From positions 78,955,024-79,019,023 of the forward strand of contig JARZZO010000005.1 in NCBI GenBank assembly GCA_030544215.1: a stretch of DNA of 64,000 nucleotides, in the 5' to 3' direction. Positions 46,635 to 58,982 of the stretch are shown here, one piece after another; within the stretch, counting starts at the first letter, position 1, and every line of letters begins with the position of its first letter. Origin of the DNA: Zantedeschia hybrid cultivar (Eukaryota; Streptophyta; Magnoliopsida; Alismatales; Araceae). The position numbers and the translations under genes are program-made. Under the pieces are notes generated by a model. It saw only the letters and a program-made list of their open reading frames with translations, did not search any database and was not told where the DNA came from.

Positions 46635-49060
46635 TTTCCCCCGAAAGTGGATGGCACCACAATCCTATAGAATCAAGAAAAGGAGTGTACAATAAATTAA
46701 CTTCCATAAACCCACCCTACAAACCCAGTAAGACAAGGGGCGTTGTTCCCCATACAAAAACCCATGATTACATCAAAACGAAAGTTTAGATCCCTCCTTC
46801 ACAGGATCACACATCCCTAAACATAATTATTTCCAACCCGTGCTCCCAATCAACCAGGGAGCCAAAACTAAACATAGATCACAATCCCTTGGTCAGCCCA
46901 CCCCTCAACCCTTCTAGACCCCCTAAGGCAACGGAGTTCCCCCTCATGTTTTCGTTGGAAATAAATTTCATCACCTTCCCTGAAGATCTTACATTAATTC
47001 TCTCGGTCATTCTCTAAAAACTTGCATCTGACCGGTTTAAAAAGAAACCCAAAATACCTCTCAAACATTTCATCTCACCAATATAAGTGTCTCTGATGGC
47101 CCAATCATGCTTGACTTGACAAATCTCTCCCGTGGACACCTCCCTTGTTAAAGCTCCTTTTGATTTTAGCAATTTCTCGATTCGGGCAAGTGTTTGAGAC
47201 AGATCCGAGTCCCTGTCCTCACATCTTCTAGGACCATGGAAGTTAGGAATATGCAGGAGACTCAGCACCGCTGTCACGTCCAGGAGTCCCAATCAGAATG
47301 TCCTCCTTAAGCATCTCCAAATCTGAAGACTGCTCAATAAAGCTGTGCCCTGGAGGTTTCTCGACCTCACCAATCTGATGCAAGCCCTCCAGCCTAGGCA
47401 GCGAAGAAGCAATGATATCCAGTCCTGATGAGGAGGTAGAGAAGGCTGTCACCAGCATAAATTGCAGAAAGATCCCATTGGCTGCAAGAAGGTCTCCCTT
47501 TGCTGGGGGTCAATATCCAAAAGGGCCACTCCAGCCAGTCCAGAGGTGATTCCAAGCTTCCCTGCCTCATCCCCAGCATAAATTGCAGAAAGATCCCATT
47601 GGCTGCAAGAAGGTCTCCCTTTGCTGGGGGTCAATATCCAAAAGGGCCACTCCAGCCAGTCCAGAGGTGATTCCAAGCTTCCCTGCCTCATCCCCTAGGG
47701 TTACACCCCTAGTTGAAGCAGATGTCCATTCACAATCACATCCGATGGCCACCACTGCAGCCTCAGGCTTACGGACCACCATCACCCTCTGCTTAAGATG
47801 ACCGACTGCTTCTACCTCCAGTCCATATCTATAACAACACCCCCCCCCCCCCCCGAAGAGGGAACGGCAACCCACCACGATGCTGAAGAAGTCCCCATGT
47901 GTCCAGTAGTATGCCTGTGCATGGGACATGCTTGACCTGTGCGTGGCCTGCTCTCATTTCAGTAGACACCCACACAACCCAATTTGAAGGCAAATTTGAA
48001 CTTTCAAATGACCGGGCCTATCATGTCCAGGCGAAGGGACACACTTCACAGATGCAGCACAATGCAAGGAGTTGCCTGCAGCCACCAGCTGTATTCTTCC
48101 CAGTACCAGGCATCCCTAGGGTTTTCAGGCCCCAAGAAGATGGAGCTGCCCCCCCACCCCCCCTGAACCACCATGCTTAGCCAAGATTTAGAGGACCTCT
48201 CACCACCACCATCCACCCCACTACCCTCCTGGATCCAAACCTCAAAGTTAATAGCCCAAGGGAGGAGACTGATCCTCATAGGAAGCCAGCTGTCCTCCAT
48301 GGCAGCAGCACACGAACACAAATCTACCTGGTGTCCTCCATCCCCTTCTCATCCACTTTAACTACGAACCCAATGACTTAAGCTACCTTCTTCTTCACCA
48401 CCCCTGCCTTGAAAGAGCAGTGGAATACTCAAATCAACCCAAATTGGATTGCTTTTCAGATGTTCACACCAACCCCTGGTCCCATCTCATTACCTCAAAA
48501 TCAACTCCATCAACGTCAATGACCACATGTTTTCTAACAAGATCTCTTCCACCATCTTTTGAGTGGGGCATCCCATGAGCAATTTTCCCACCTCCAAGAT
48601 GGCACACAGTCCATGCTGTCGTTCCGGCCGAGCAATACCCATCTTCTGTGCAATCGCCTACAACTGCACATCCAAACCTGCACTCCTCAACACCAGCTGG
48701 GAGGAAAGAATCTCCCATCTTTCCCCGTCAATCTCTTCATTGGGTAAGTTAACACAAACCTCTCTAACAGGTGCAGATCAATAATCGATCTTTACCCTGG
48801 ATTTTGCTCCCCGCCAGGCATCACTTCCCCAGAGTGCAGTCACAACTCAAGCAGCATGACCACCCAATGACCATAACAGAAGCACCAAAGACAGAGATCC
48901 TTCTCCTAGATATCTGATCTACCAGAGCTCCATCTCTCTTTCCTGTCCAGTTCTCTACCATCGCCGTCCCGTTTGTTTCTGCCCTTCTCAGCTCTCCCAC
49001 GTACATCTTTCAGGTACCCAAAACTTTAATATAGCATATAAGAAGACAGAATGAAAACTA
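46635..49060 (-). mobile_element. LINE-like derivative: tail plus ORF1-like frames, no ORF2
   Basis: The minus strand ends in GTGGTGCCATCCACTTTC and an A-rich tail at 46640, the same tail type as the other LINEs here. Upstream lie broken minus-strand frames (47014-47292, 47243-47458, 48046-48321, 48464-48718) with low-complexity, acidic ORF1-like character. No endonuclease or reverse transcriptase motif is visible. The 5' limit is uncertain. Confidence 0.4.
47452..47693. repeat. Perfect tandem duplication, 2 x 121 bp
   Basis: 47452-47572 and 47573-47693 are identical as read. The duplication lies within the ORF1-like region of the LINE derivative. Confidence 0.92.
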
Positions 49061-50587
49061 AAAACTGTTCACATATGAAAATGACAAATCGCAACCATTA
49101 TGAATGGCGGGATTGCACCGATAATGGATTCAAAGCAGAAATCTAATGAGGTATTATCCAGAAGAGAAAACCAAGAAATCAGAAACATCACAATAGGGGT
49201 GTCAATGGGCCAGACTTGAAGAAGCCTAAGCTCAACCTGGTTTATGAAGCACAGACCGGGCCTGGGGAAAAGGTAAGTTTTTGCACAATTGACCCAGCCT
49301 GGTCTATTCTCCTGAAAGCCCAGTTTAATCCAGCCTGCCTTGGCTTTTAAAGAGGCAAAAACAGTACCCAAATATGGGTTATAGGTTGATAGATTGACAT
49401 GCGACTGCAATCTGAGGGGCATGACAAGTGTTAAGGTCCACAAGCTGTAGGGAAATCTAGTGAAGGGTTAAATGAGAATGGGATAAGGATTAAGTTTAAG
49501 GGGGAAAATGCATATAAGCACACAAGATTGGCAGGCAGAGCCAACAGGGTATGTGAGCCACCCCGGTCATGTACTTCAACATATCAGTCAATTTCATACC
49601 TCAAAGTCTTTTTAGTCTAGATTCATCACATACTTCAAGTCTTGAACATAACAAGCCAACCATGTACCTATTTTTTAACTTATAGATTTTACACCCTTTC
49701 ATTGTTCATTCTAGTGATTTACATAACTTTCGAAAGATGAGAGATATTTAGTAACATACACGCTGAATACATGCTGACAGCCTGTCAAGTATTCCAATGG
49801 GGCCTCAGATTGGCACTTAAAAGTTTTCTACATTTACTAGATGAATATTAAAGCCTACTCATATGTTCATCTTCTTGCATCTTTCCCAACGCTTGTAAGT
49901 TGTAAACGTCCAATATATTCTTGCATCTTTCCCAAAGCTTGTAAGTTGTAGAAGTCCAATGTATATGTATATACACCAGATATGTTGCCTAGGAGGAAGA
50001 TGCATCAAAGCCAAATCTTGAGCACAAACCACGCCCAGAAAAGGTAGGATGCATCTCAAATTCTGCCAAAGCTAAGAGACACATCAAATGGCTTACATTT
50101 AAATCTTTGGCAATCAGATACTCTAGATTAATTTCAAAAACTACTGCTATGCATGAAATCTAAAGATGTCCCCAAGTCTAAGCTTTCATCAACTGGAACA
50201 GAAAAGGCACTGGAAAATCTAAATCTGGAGTTTGGATGATTATATTTCCCTACAATTGTATCAAACTTTCCAATTTATATAGACACGAAATGAGTTTTTG
50301 AGTCGTGCATTGACTTGACAGCTTAGTTGACAGATGTTTGGTTGTCGGCAAAGTGACTCTACTCCACAAACCTAGCCCCATGCATGTGTTGACACAGACC
50401 TTGTGAATCACATATTCACATTAGTTACTACATGAACAATTATGTCACATAGGTTTATGCCCAAAAAAATGAAGATTTTTTGGAAAATATGACAAGACTC
50501 TAGAAAAAGTATTGCCTTAAATTAAAAAATATTATAATATTACCACAGGAGTACTACAAACAATGCTAAACCATACTACAACCAATG
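49061..50587. other. Spacer, no gene seen
   Basis: Holds one ~48-bp imperfect tandem repeat (CTTGCATCTTTCCCAA units at about 49872 and 49920). No supported coding region. Confidence 0.4.
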
Positions 50588-51700
50588 TTTTTTTTTTTTT
50601 GGAAAAGTGACGAAGGTCACAATTCAATTGATTAAGGTAACAGGTACAAGGCAGAAGTCCAAAAGGAAAAAGCCTCTCATCCCACTAGTGAACTGGATGA
50701 AAAGGTACACACTAGAAACTTGAAGGGAAAAACTGTTTTATCAAGGGAATAAAACAGCTAAGACAACAATAAGAGAACAAGAAACGGAATTAAGAAATCA
50801 TCATCTTCCATTGCCTTGCTTTTGTCAACAGATCCTGATTACAGTGTTGGTACAGTCCTGCAGCTTTTGCCCAGTCAGCAGCAACCTGCAGAGCTTTCCC
50901 AGCCAACCCGCTACCACTTGCAAATTCTCCTATAAAAATCCTTCCATTCCTCTCCAGCCAGACTGACCAAAGCAGAGCAGGGCACAGTAGAGACCATAGC
51001 ACCTTAGAGCTGGAAAAGGACACATATGATTCCACCATCTAATATGCTCCATAACAGAAGAATGAAGCCTCCACCTAATACCAAGAAGCCTACACAGGAT
51101 TTCCCATTGCGCAATAATGATACCACAACCCAAAAACAGGTGATTCTGGTCCTCTTTAACGGAAGCGCAAAACATGCGTTTAGAGCAGGATCTGGTGAAG
51201 ATTCTACTAATCCTTTTAGCCGTTGGCAACCTGTTCCAGGTTATCTTCCAGAAAAACAATCTGATTTTGTTTGGTAAATCATGAGACCAAACAATATCAT
51301 TCCACCACACTTTGCATCCTCCATCACTAAGAATCTTCACAAGGGAATTAATAGAAAATTCTCCATTCGAGTTCCATCTCCAAGCCCTTTTATCCTGTCG
51401 ATCTGAGGTTAAGTGCAGCTAAGTAAAACTATTGAGCACAGTGATAAGCTCCTCAAATTGCAATTCAGTGGGATTTCTTCTGAGCAGTAATTCCAATTGT
51501 CCTCTGCTAATATAAGAGCATATATTGGTACTGTCTCTTCAGAATTCCTGACAACTGAAAACAGGTTACTGAACTGATTTGCCAAAATGAGATCGGACCA
51601 CCATTTATCCTTCCAAAACATAATATGTTGACCATTCCCTAAACACATAGTGTAAGAAACTGAAACTATATCAGCAGTTCTCACAATCTATTTCCAGATA
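50588..51700 (-). mobile_element. 5'-truncated LINE (RT end and zf-RVT), minus strand
   Basis: The T-run at 50588-50600 is the poly-A tail. Minus-strand frames 50790-51340 and 51409-51684 carry CLGNGQHIMFWKDKWW, IRLFFWKITWNRLPTAKRI and a Cys/His cluster (MFCASVKEDQNHLFLGC), all from the 3' end of LINE ORF2. The frames are broken. The tail (CACTTTTCC-poly A) differs from the GGTACCATCC type. No target duplication was found. Confidence 0.75.
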
Positions 51701-52237
51701 GGTGACATAGAGATTGGGAAAAATGTTGCCATAGGGAAAACATATGGCCTTTTGATTACTTGTCAACTTATCCAACCATGGTTTGTTTCAAATGAGGGAT
51801 GGATACACGAAGGAAAACAAGCAAGAGTTGAGTTACACTGACCCTGTGACTGGACCAAAACGACGTTGGGTGGGATAATGATTCCTTGACTCCTCCCCAT
51901 TCATCTTGATACAATCTTAGTCGGTTGAGGACACAACCAGATTAGATCATATTCAAGAAATAAAGCCTTATGTACCTCGCCTTCTGATTTGTCAGGCTAT
52001 CAATATAATTTGTCAGGCTCTCAAGTGTCTTCATCTACATATAATCTTCTAATGTATGCATTTCCAGGCCATCCCTTCTCTTCCAAAATTCAAACATGAG
52101 CCTTACCCTTTTGATTCATGCTTGCATGAAAAAGATAATTGAGTGGAAAAGAATGGGTGCACTCTGGTATGCCCCTTTTCTGCTTGTGCTCTCCGTAAAT
52201 TATACTATAAAATGTCTACGGTCCATAAATACTAATC

Positions 52238-52488
52238 TTTTTTTTTTTAATGTGGGATGGTACCACTTGTATGATAAAGAAAAAGTGTACATGTACAGTT
52301 AAGAAGGGAAAAGAACCGAATCCCCCCTATACAAAACACCAAAAAGGTGCATTCCCCCACTCATCTCTCCTGCAGAAGACAAAACAAGGAGTTACAAGAG
52401 TCCAAATTACAAGATACTTTAGCTCACCCTATAACCTTCTTACAAACAAAAGAGAAAATCCTATTCAGAGTGCCCGCCTCCTGCCTAA
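52238..52488 (-). mobile_element. 251-bp 5'-truncated LINE with 11-bp target duplication
   Basis: The minus strand ends in GTGGTACCATCCCACATT plus poly-A (T-run from 52238). AAATACTAATC is repeated perfectly at 52227-52237 and 52489-52499. The sequence next to the tail matches the 3' end of the long LINE at 54.3 kb (shared ATACAAAA and GGTGCA words). Confidence 0.85.
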
Positions 52489-52904
52489 AAATACTAATCA
52501 TACAGTGGATGGCTATATCTACTATGCTCACAATATAAATTTGTGAAAAAGTAAATACTCTATAAGTGAGAAAGAGGATATCTTCAGTCCAGCATCCAAT
52601 CCCACATAATCAAGAGGTGGAAAGACACATTCAGTCTTCTGGATAGTGTAAACTCTTCTACATGTTAATGCAGAAATCAAGAACATGGCAGACTCTAGAA
52701 AGGATATTGGTGTGGAGTAGCTCCCTAGCTAATTTATACCACAGCTTAAATGCATTGCCAAACTCAAGGCATATCCATAGATTATTAACGGGAAGATCCA
52801 GTTAGCAGTGAAGAAATGTTGTGGTATATGATTCAAAAGAAATTGTCAGATAGGGAAGGAAGGGGATTTTCTGAGCCTAATATAGCAGAGTCAGCCAATT
52901 AGGT

Positions 52905-52940
52905 GGTACAATCCACTACTTTATTTCAAAAAAAAAAAAA
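52905..52940 (+). mobile_element. 36-bp LINE 3'-end insertion with 21-bp target duplication
   Basis: GGTACAATCCACTACTTTAT and 3 more bases are followed by about 13 A. The segment is flanked by identical 21-bp copies at 52884-52904 and 52941-52961. The unique part matches the GTGGTACCATCCAC tail of the LINE family, in plus orientation. Confidence 0.85.
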
Positions 52941-53289
52941 AGCAGAGTCAGCCAATTAGGTAGGCGTACGTCTGACAAGAGAATATGGAGATGGGAAACC
53001 AGAATTTCCCTTACCATTAAACACAATGTCATCTTATCCGATGGGGATTGTAAAGTTGTGAAGTAGCATGCTACTATAAAAATCATACATAAGGAGTTGG
53101 TCTTTCTCTTTAACTTTGCCCCAGAATAAAAGTATGAAACCAGCACAACAAGGCACCTGCCTGTTTTATGAGATCCAAATTGAAAAAGAAAAAGGGCCAT
53201 TTATTTCTTCCATAGTTGTCAAGGCATATCTAGGCATTGCCTAGGTGACCTCGCGCAAAGCCAGGGCCAAGGTGCAGGCATGGAATTTT

Positions 53290-53445
53290 GGCACGGATCG
53301 GGAGGCTGGATCGGAACCCACCGTTTCCCGATCTAAATCAGGATCAGATTGGCCAAAATCGGTCGGAATCGGCAAGGATCAACCGATTTTGGCCGGATCA
53401 GGACCCGCCGATCCGGATCGAGATCGACCGATTCTGCATTCCATG
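53290..53445. repeat. GATCGG/CCGATC-rich cluster (5 of 5)
   Basis: Contains many half-sites such as GGATCGG, CCGATCC and GATCGACCGATT. It is related to the clusters at 27.9, 29.1, 30.65 and 32.1 kb. Confidence 0.5.
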
Positions 53446-53796
53446 GGTGCAAGGGCACTTTTGAAAACAGCAAAAAAAGCACCCAAGGTGCTCGCTTGAG
53501 CAGCCAAGAAGGCTGAAGTTGAAGCCTGGGCCAATTGAACCAGATTAGGACTGGATCCATTTGGTTCCCTTAAAAGCACGCCAACCAAACACAACCAACG
53601 CCCCTAGGCCCCCATTTGATCCCCTACCTTTCTAGGGTTTGTATGTCCTGCTCTCCACCATCGATCCACCCCCTCCAAACGCCACCGTCAAACACCATTG
53701 CTTCTCCATCTCTCTCCACATCCGGTGTCAACAGGAGGTTCTTCTCTTCACACCATGCCCTCTTCCCCTCTGTGTCTTAATCTCCACAACACCCCC

Positions 53797-54144
53797 TGAT
53801 GCGGGACAGGAGAGGGGGTAGACCGGAAGTAGAGAGAAGAGAGGGGTTGGAGGAGAAGAAGGCTAGGGTTCCCGTCCCGTCTCGGGAGAAAACACGCAAC
53901 GGCGGCTCTTCATTTCAAAATTCTTCTTCAATCCTTTCCCACGAGGGGGTACAGGACAATATATAGACTCTTCAAAGAAACCCTAATATGAAAATTACTA
54001 AACTATCCCTAGGACTCCGAAAATAACTAGAAAACATGGGAAAATTACATATAAATTAAAAGACTCCAAATGGACCCCTAATGGGCCAACTAAACTGCAC
54101 ATTGGGCCTTTGACCCCATTCCAGCCGTTCCTGGATCCCCATCA
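53797..54144 (-). mobile_element. Solo LTR, minus strand (lineage unknown)
   Basis: A 348-bp segment with inverted ends TGATG/CATCA. A minus-strand TATA (CTATATATTG near 53960) is followed by a leader-like sequence. It is flanked by CCCCC on both sides, a 5-bp duplication of low information. There is no internal region. Confidence 0.6.
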
Positions 54145-54300
54145 CCCCCCTTCTTCTCTACACCCCAGTCCCACGTTGTCTCTCCATTAACCTCCCCTGC
54201 CCGTCCTCTCTCTTTGTCTCTCCACACACCCGTGGAAGCCCTACCACCTTGACAACTATGATTTCTTTACAGAGGAAGCAAACATGTGTTCTGAATTCTA

Positions 54301-57300
54301 TATTATTATTATTTTTTAAAACGTGGATGGTACCACATTAATGTATTAAACAGAAAACGAGGCAAATGTACAAGGCATGAGAACAAAAAACCCTCTAGAT
54401 TCCCTCCATACAAAAGGCACCGAAATGGTGCAGCCCTCAATTATTCCCCAAACTAACAAAAAAGGATGACATACTCACTTCCTGATTACAAAAAGCCACC
54501 ACCCACTCCCTAACAGAAGAACACACAAAAGGACCCCACATGCTCTAATATGAGAGCTTCCTTGCGGTAGACTCTCTTGTTCCACTCACCCCAAATGGCC
54601 CATAGGGTCACGTGCAAAATCAGCCACCAAACTCTAGCATCCGCCCTGGGAGTAAACTGTCCTGCCCAAAACAGCAAGAGTTCCTGGACTGAAGATATGG
54701 CGTCAATGCAATCGCTTTGTAGCTTCAGCTTACTGAACACAAAGTACCACACCTGACGAGTGAAATAAAGATGTGGTCCATGGTCTCCTCCTCCTCTCTA
54801 CACAAAGGACAAAGAGTAGAGAACCGTTGTATGAAAATAGCCAATCTGTCACAAGTCATGAGTCGTCCAAGAGAGATTCTCCATATCAGCACCTTGACCT
54901 TCATCGGACTCTTTGGCTTCCAAACTTGCTTGTAGTAAGGATATTGAAGACCACCATCCGCATTCCTCTGATAGGCAGACCTCACAGAGAAAGACCCAGA
55001 AGGTTCCCACTCCCATCTACACAGATATATTGTGTCCGTCAACATATTAAAATCCTGTAGGAGCAGCAAAAGTGTGAAGAAGTCTTCAATTTCATTATCT
55101 ATCATCTCCCTTCTGAGTGCAGCAGCCAAGTACCCCTCTCCTCTTCGCACTAGGAGTAAAAGCCTGAGCCACAACTTCTTGTGTATGGGAGGACAATAGC
55201 AAAGAAAGAAGGGGAAATCCTGGACAACGGGGCAGGAGAACACCACTTATCCAACCAGAAACAGCTCGACTCTCCACTATTCAACGACACAAAAGTGATT
55301 GCCTCCACAATATCAACACTCTCAAGGATGCCCTTCCATACATTAGACACTCTATAGAGAGAGTCAAGCGTGAGATCCCACAGTCTGGCTGTAGCATAAT
55401 ATTTGTGCCGGATAACCTCCCACCAGATTCCAGAGTCCACCATCCCCAGCCCTCAAAGCCATTTGGACAAAAGTGCCATATTGAAGTCTGCCAACCCTTA
55501 ATTCCCAGTCCTCCATTTTCCTTACTCCTACAAATCCTGCCCCAAGATATGTCAAAAGCCCCTATCCAAGGTTGATCTCCACTTCCCTTCTAGAAAAAGC
55601 GACGTCTAATGGCTTCAAGCTACTTCTCCACCATCCTAGGTATCCTGAATATGGACAAAAAATAGATAGGTAGACTATCCAACACTGATTTGCAGAGCAC
55701 CAACCTTCCCCGATAAGAGTTTTCCTTTTCAGCCTGAAAGCATGCCTTCAAATTTCTGAACCACCCTCTGCCAATCCCTGCAAAGTAACTTGCCCGGAGT
55801 GAGTGGAAGACCCAAATAGGTAACATGGAAGCTCCCAATTTGACAGCCCAAAATTGTGGCTGCCCTACTCATCTCCCTGTCCCCCATGTTAATCCTTATC
55901 ACTTGACTTTTATGAAAATTCACCTTCAAGCCTGTGATTTCATCAAGAATCTCCAAGATAAATTGATCCACAAATAGCTGATCTTCATCACAAGGAAAAA
56001 ACAAAATAGTGTCGTCAGCATACTAGAGATGAGTGATGTGACTGTCTATGGACTCTATCCGAGAGAAAGTAATATAGGCAGCCAACACTCCCTGTCCCAC
56101 ATTCTGCTCAACCCACCGAGGAAATAAGAGGTAGGACTCCCATTCAAAAGAACTGCGAAGGAAGTAGAGGACAAGCAAGCCCTAATCCATTGAATCCACT
56201 TTCCTTCAAATCGCATCTTGGCAAGAACATCTAAAAAGGCACCTCCAATCTATTCTATCATATACTTTCTCAAAGTCTAACTTGAGCACCATTCCTTGTT
56301 GCCGCTGCTGCTTCATAGCATGGTGCACTCATGAGCCACTAAAAAATTATCTTGAATCTGTCTGCCTCTAATGAAGCCGCTCTAGTTGGGACCCACTATT
56401 ATGTGAACAACCTTTTCCAATCTTGAAGCCAACATCTTGGAAATGATTTTATATACCCCATTCAACAGACCAATTGGCCCATACTCAGCCAAGTTGTCTG
56501 CACCTTGCCTCTTGGGAATGAGCACCAAATAAGTCTTATTAACCTACCAGATGTGCCTCCCCTTCATGGAATTCCTGCACCGCCTTCAACAGCAAGCTCT
56601 TGACAATCTCCCAACAATGCTGATAGAACAACAAAGGAAAGCCATCAAGTCCAGCCGCTTTATCCCCAGCCAAAGCAAAGATTGTCCTTCTGACTTCTTC
56701 CGTTGGAAAATCGGCCAATAAATCATTTCTCTCCTCCTCCAAAAGGTGAGGAAGCAAATCATCCATGAAGGTAGGCCTCCAATAGTCCTCCTCAATGTAC
56801 AGGGAAGAATAGAAACCTTTGATATGAGAATTAAGGTCCTCCTTCCTAGTGATGATCTGATCTCACACCCTAAGAGAGTTGATCGAGTTCAATCTCCTTC
56901 TGCCAGAAGCAATATGCTGGAAGTAGACAGTGTTTCTGTCCCCTTCTTTCACCCGCCTATCTCTAGATCTCTGTTTCCAATAAATTTCTTCTTTCAAAAG
57001 GATCTCCTGGTATTCAGCCTTAAGGTTCTCTCTCAAAGTATTGTCTTCTTCATCCATTAACTCAGTCTCCTCCAAAGCATCCAATCCGTTAATATGATCA
57101 AGCAGGATCTTCTTAGCTTCTGTACTTGGCAACAAACGGGAGGCTCCCCACAAAAAGAGTGCATGAGCCAAGGACTTCAACTTGGAGATCAAAGAAGCCA
57201 TGGCCGATCTTCCAACATCCTAAACATCCCAGACCCTCCTCACCTCTTCCATAAAACCCTCTTCCCTCAACCAATACTTCTCAAATCTGAATCTAGGCTT

Positions 57301-58794
57301 GATGTGACTTTTGGCATTAGTCCTGAGAAGGGTAAGCTTGTGTCCCAAGATCGGTCTCTACAAACAAGAAGCTTGAAGATGAGGATACTGATCCTCCCAC
57401 TCCACTAACACAAGGAACCCATCAAGTCTAGAACAGGATGGGTCCTTTTTTAAACTAAACCAGGTGAACATGGAGTTGGATGTGGGGATGTCAATCAATG
57501 CGGCCTCTGCAATGAAATCTTGAAAATCTGCCATTACTCTTGTGATATGATGGCTATCCGACCTCTCTGAAATTGTTGTAGTTGCATTAAAGTCCCCTGC
57601 CACACAATAGGGCCTGCCTGCAAGCTGAATAAAAGTTAGGATTTCATTCCACACCTCCTTCTTATCTTCTCTGCCTTGGGGCCTATAGACCCCAATAAAA
57701 TCCCAAAAGGAAACCATCATCTGAATTGCGGAAGGTAACATAGAGCCAATGCCTAATCACTTGTTTGCCCACCTCCTTCACAAGATAGTCATTCCACAAG
57801 AGCACTACCTGATGATGGGGAAAAGGCCCCTTTAGATAGCCTACTTCCTCCAAGCTCCCTCAGGACCTCCTCACTGCCCCTCTTCAATTTTAGTCTCCTG
57901 GATATAGAGAATGTCAATTTTACATCTCCTAACGAACTCCCTCACCACCACCCTCTTGTCCCTCCCCCCAATTCCCCTAACATTCCACGTCACTATACGC
58001 ATTGAGAAACAATATTTTCCTCTCCCTCCCCTCCTTCAAACCCCACAACTTCCCCCTCAACTCTTCCCTCCCTAACACCTTTTCTCAAAATAGATTTTCC
58101 TCCTCTAGCACCCCTAGCTAAGCTGAGATGCCATCTGTTTTGGATTAAAATGCCGCTTTGATATCTTTCTTTACCCCCTCGAACAACACCTCGACCATCT
58201 CTGCAACCTCCCTTACCTTGTCCGCTGTAAAATTGTCATCTTCAGGAGCAATTCCTTAACATCTTCCTTCTCCCAATCATGGCCCTCCCTTTGACAAGCC
58301 AAAGCAGCCTCAACCCCCACCTCCATCACAGGATCACCAGAAACCTCCCCGCAGCAACAGGTGAAGACAGAGTGTCTCTGATGACTTCTGGTGAGGATCC
58401 CAAAACCTCCTGGATCATCTCAACCTCCTCCTGGTTCGTCTCAACATTCAAGCCTAGAAGGTTCTCCGTTAAAGGACTTGAACTCCCATCAGTTGGCAGT
58501 GGTCGACTTTGGCATGGGACGGATACCGTAGGGGAGGAACTCCGAGCTCCCTCAAGATCACTGTAGAAGCTGGTCGAGCGATGAAGAAGACTTGCGCCGG
58601 GTCCACGAATAGGTCCTCGTACCAGGACCCGAACCATCCCCTGAACTGGATGTGAAAATCGTCCAATGCGAACCGATACAAGCACCTCCCGGTTCAGACG
58701 GCCGAGCGGCGGGCATTTTGAAATTTAAAAACTAGTTTGTACCTTCTTCCTCCTCCATCAACCGTAATCTCCCAACTGTAACCGGCGGTGGCGG
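54301..58794 (-). mobile_element. Long, decayed L1-type LINE (most of ORF1, all of ORF2)
   Basis: The minus-strand element ends at 54301 in an A/TAA-rich tail after GTGGTACCATCCACG. ORF2 begins at 58002 (MRIVTWNVRGIGGR) and continues DILYIQETK, the N-terminus of the AP endonuclease. GDFNATTTISERSDS (about 57590) is the endonuclease core. EEIYWKQRSRDRRVKEGDRN (about 57000) is the linker. KAAGLDGFPLLFYQHCWE (about 56650), YADD at 56022-56011 and YLGLPL (about 55825) belong to the reverse transcriptase. FSVRSAY and CPLCREEEETMDH (55000-54770) are zf-RVT. Many stops and shifts break it, including a TAG just before YADD. Upstream (58030-58700) are ORF1-like frames. The 5' end is cut at 58794 by the gypsy LTR. 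Confidence 0.88.
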
Positions 58795-58982
58795 TGTAGA
58801 CACGCTAATTTTGACGTCATTTTGAGTAAATTTCATATCATATAATAATGCCTCAGAATGGTCTGATAATTAATCATTAATTAATTTTTATTAATCTTTT
58901 TGAGTGTCGGGTCGAACAGACATGTTTAAGTTAATCAATTGAATTGATTTTAGATCAAATTTCAGTTAAAATATGAAAAATC

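Noticed and set aside
53797..54144. Promoter of a minus-strand host gene with TATA and leader
   Set aside because: The TGATG/CATCA ends and flanking CCCCC fit a solo LTR better, and no coding exon follows on the minus strand.
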